A DNA stretch of 64,000 bases from NCBI GenBank assembly GCA_040904765.1, contig JBBDST010000008.1, forward strand, positions 1 to 64,000, written 5' to 3'. The notes under the pieces were generated by a model. That model had not been told where the DNA came from and did no database searches. It saw nothing but the letters and a program-made list of their open reading frames with translations. The first letter of the stretch is position 1. Every line of letters starts with the position of its first letter. Both the position numbers and the translations under genes were made by a program. Source of the stretch: JBBDST01 sp040904765. Lineage in GTDB: Bacteria; Actinomycetota; Nitriliruptoria; Nitriliruptorales; Nitriliruptoraceae. Shown here in pieces: positions 61,806 to 64,000 of this stretch.

Positions 61806-62735
61806 TCAAATTTTTATACGAAGACCGTGGGGTCGAATAGTCACTGCCGCCGGGGTGACGCCAATCACATCACCATCAGCTTCGACAGGGATTGCTCTCG
61901 GCCCATGCACATGCACCTGACTACTGCGCCACTGCCGGACATCGTCACGACCAAGATGGTCGCCGCGTGCAAGCTGTTGATAGGCCACGGGTAAGTCGCG
62001 TGGCGACACAGTCCAACACTGGACATCAAACACACCATCATGTGGCATCGCCTGAGGGGCAACGTGCAGCCCGGCACCATAAAACTGGCCATTGGCGATC
62101 ACCACATTCAACAAGTCTTCGGTGATTTCGGTGTGGTCGAGCGATACACGCATCGGTTGATGCCGAAACTGTGCGATGGCAAACGGAATCGCAGTGCGGT
62201 AGCGCTGCCGGCCAAGACGTTTTGGCAGACGGTTCGCAGTAGCAACAACCGTGGCACCAAATCCGATCTGGGCAACGTTTAAGAAATGGCGTTGTACCGG
62301 CGTGCCGTTTGCTGTCTGGCACGCGATGACCCCAACATCGACCGTTGTGACCGCAGCCGAAACCAGATGGTCGATGAGGGTCGAAACGGGACGGTCAAGT
62401 CCAAACGTGCGCGTGAAATCAGACCCTGTGCCTGAACCGACGATGCCAAGCACCGGCAAATCATCCGCCTGCATTTCTTCACCGGAAAGAAAAAACCCGC
62501 TGACAGCATCGCGCACTGTGCCGTCCCCACCCACAACAATGACATAACCCTGCCGGTCTGTAACGGCTTTCGTACAAGTTTCGATGACATCTTGGGATGA
62601 CGTTGCTGGATGAATGTTTGCGTTAATGCCACGGCTGATTAGTAGACGATCAAGTTCGTCTGCGATGGCCAGCGTGTGACGGCCGGCACGAGCGTTCACA
62701 ACCACTAACGGTTGCCCATAGGGATGTTCCATCAT
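61806..62735 (-). CDS. Diacylglycerol/lipid kinase-family protein
   Basis: 309 residues. LVVVNARAGRH at the start and VIVVGGDGTVRDAVSGF (GGDGT at 69-73), then GSGTGSDFTRTFGLD and QIGFGATVVATANRLP, are the DagK/YegS motifs. It phosphorylates a lipid alcohol at the membrane; the precise lipid is unknown. ATG overlaps the helY stop by four bases. Confidence 0.88.
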   Translation of the reverse strand: MMEHPYGQPLVVVNARAGRHTLAIADELDRLLISRGINANIHPATSSQDVIETCTKAVTDRQGYVIVVGGDGTVRDAVSGFFLSGEEMQADDLPVLGIVGSGTGSDFTRTFGLDRPVSTLIDHLVSAAVTTVDVGVIACQTANGTPVQRHFLNVAQIGFGATVVATANRLPKRLGRQRYRTAIPFAIAQFRHQPMRVSLDHTEITEDLLNVVIANGQFYGAGLHVAPQAMPHDGVFDVQCWTVSPRDLPVAYQQLARGDHLGRDDVRQWRSSQVHVHGPRAIPVEADGDVIGVTPAAVTIRPHGLRIKI

Positions 62736-64000
62736 GCCTCCACAATGCCGCGACGTAACGCGTTAAGGGCAGCCTCGGCGGTACGGGACAAATCGCCTGT
62801 GGCGACACTACGTACCTGGCCAAGAAGATCTGCAATATTTTTCATTGCACGAACAAAATCGCCACCAGTGATGTCGACATCTTCCAAAACATCAGCTAAA
62901 TCGGCGCCTCCAACCCAACGGAACGTCGCCGCCACAAAACCGGCATCGCGATCACGTGAAGCTTCCACTAACCCGGCACGTCGTTCGAGGCGGGCCAGTT
63001 CAGTCGCTAAGTCGTCGATGGTTTCTAACGCTTCAGCGAGTTCAACGGTAGGAATATCAGGCGATTCAGTCACCTCTCCCCCGCGTGGCTCATACACAAA
63101 ATAGGAAAACAATGCGGCCAGTTCGGTGTAGTCAAGCGCATCAAACACGCCCCGTCGCAAGGCTTCCGCAATGAGCAAGTCAAATTCGGCATACACACGA
63201 GCCAGGCGCATACCGTCATATGTTGGGGTCATATCGTCGTTGACATACCCAAGTTCTGTTAACACGTTCAGAATGCGAGTGAATTCTTTCACTAACGATC
63301 CGGTCGCGGCGTCCACAATTGCGCGTTCTTTGTGTAACGACTCATCCAACTGATCGATGCGGTACTGCCATGTCTCATGGGTGACCCGTTCGGGACAACT
63401 GTGGCAGGCATGTTCACGGTGCTTCGCCCGCAAGACCCCAATTTCACGGTCAAACGCGGCCGCAGCATCATCCGCTACTGCTTTAGGTACATCTGATTCC
63501 TCAGGTGGTGTGATACCACGAAGTTGATCGGCAACAAAACGTCGGTACTCGATGTGTCGCGGGTTGCCGCTGGTTGGCAACGCAACGGTCGTTAACGGGT
63601 GCGTTGTGGTAGCCAACTCGCGCGGCCCAAGACGTGACAACGAACGGTCATCGACAATCACCTGCGCAAGCGGTGTGCCCTTTTTGGTGACATGCACCCC
63701 GGTTACTGCGACCAGTCCTCGTCGTCCAAGCCAAGGCAAGTGCAGCACTTCGCCTGGCTGCAGTGCCATGATGGCCTGATAAACATGCTTTTGGGTTTGC
63801 TCGTTGAGACGCCGCTGTTCCGCTTTCTCAACTGCTGAAATGGTCTTACGGAGCGCCCAATAGTCAGCCCAGTCACCGGCATCACAGACAGTGTGTTTGA
63901 GGTAGCCCGCGCGGGCATCTTCCATTTCGGTGATGGTGTCACTGCGATCACCGATGGTGAGCTGGTTTTCAAATTGGGCGAATGAGGCGTTTAGCAAGTG
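62732..64000 (-). CDS. helY: HelY-type DEAD/DExH helicase, C-terminal part (partial)
   Basis: The last 422 codons of a larger gene that continues past the right edge. It opens inside LLNASFAQFENQLTIGD and holds the RNA-binding arch region (GEVLHLPWLGRRGLVAVTGVH), CxxC (HACHSC) and the DSHCT C-terminal helical domain (TPTYDGMRLARVYAEFDLLIAEALRRGVFDALDYTELAALFSYFVYEPRGG). This is the Ski2-like architecture of HelY (Rv2092c). The helicase core is outside the window. Confidence 0.9.
   Translation of the reverse strand, partial: HLLNASFAQFENQLTIGDRSDTITEMEDARAGYLKHTVCDAGDWADYWALRKTISAVEKAEQRRLNEQTQKHVYQAIMALQPGEVLHLPWLGRRGLVAVTGVHVTKKGTPLAQVIVDDRSLSRLGPRELATTTHPLTTVALPTSGNPRHIEYRRFVADQLRGITPPEESDVPKAVADDAAAAFDREIGVLRAKHREHACHSCPERVTHETWQYRIDQLDESLHKERAIVDAATGSLVKEFTRILNVLTELGYVNDDMTPTYDGMRLARVYAEFDLLIAEALRRGVFDALDYTELAALFSYFVYEPRGGEVTESPDIPTVELAEALETIDDLATELARLERRAGLVEASRDRDAGFVAATFRWVGGADLADVLEDVDITGGDFVRAMKNIADLLGQVRSVATGDLSRTAEAALNALRRGIVEA

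Overview
The window reads as a chromosomal segment of an actinobacterium, most likely from the class Acidimicrobiia. Base composition is mid-50s percent G+C by eye, GTG starts are frequent and genes are tightly packed with 4-base stop/start overlaps. Several families are actinobacterial markers: a GarA-type FHA protein next to an FtsR-type MerR regulator, a HelY-type helicase, and DUF2017 and DUF4193 proteins. Two blocks match, from memory, the gene order of Mycobacterium tuberculosis Rv1694-Rv1713 (tlyA to der) and Rv1822/Rv1826-Rv1832 (pgsA, gcvH to gcvP). No insertion sequence, prophage or CRISPR array is visible. The class-level placement is inference.

Layout. Positions 1-17.6 kb (+) form a long housekeeping run: a helical-repeat protein, a 58-residue protein, tlyA, nadK, recN, pyrG, NUDIX, xerD, parA, pyrimidine-nucleoside phosphorylase, scpA, scpB, rluB, chorismate mutase, then two multi-enzyme fusions (TyrA-ACT-AroA and Cmk-Der). 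tRNA-Pro(GGG) and pgsA follow. From 18.4 to 26.4 kb lies the glycine-cleavage and division-regulator block (gcvH, garA, ftsR-like, a D,D-carboxypeptidase, bifunctional nuclease, merR, gcvP), with nfo on the opposite strand. From 26.9 to 31.3 kb is the most unusual part: an MmgE/PrpD-family enzyme, a three-subunit cobalt-type nitrile hydratase with a split beta chain, and a convergent amidase with a GatC/AtzG-like small partner.

From 31.4 to 46.8 kb there are two unrecognised proteins, an ABC-2/MFS exporter cluster, a zinc-ribbon RNase HI, a methyltransferase, PAC2, serC and a divergent aminotransferase, ahcY, aat, a FEN-type exonuclease and murJ. From 46.8 to 51.4 kb (-) lies a compact operon: DUF2017, clpS, a cold-shock-like protein, a DUF2384-like protein, a coiled-coil protein, an SRPBCC protein, a RecB-like nuclease, a HisN-like phosphatase and one unknown. 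After a class III aminotransferase comes an ECF sigma factor with a membrane-anchored subtilase, then tRNA-Glu, lnt, DUF4193, two unknowns, an M24 peptidase, a lipid kinase and the 3' part of helY, which runs off the window.

Functional links. Aat tags proteins with Leu/Phe and ClpS delivers such N-degrons to ClpP, so both ends of that pathway are present. serC supplies serine and the glycine-cleavage genes feed one-carbon units. ahcY recycles the product of methyltransferases. The nitrile hydratase and amidase would together convert a nitrile through an amide to an acid; the PrpD-family neighbour suggests the substrate is a functionalised carboxylic acid, but this is inference.
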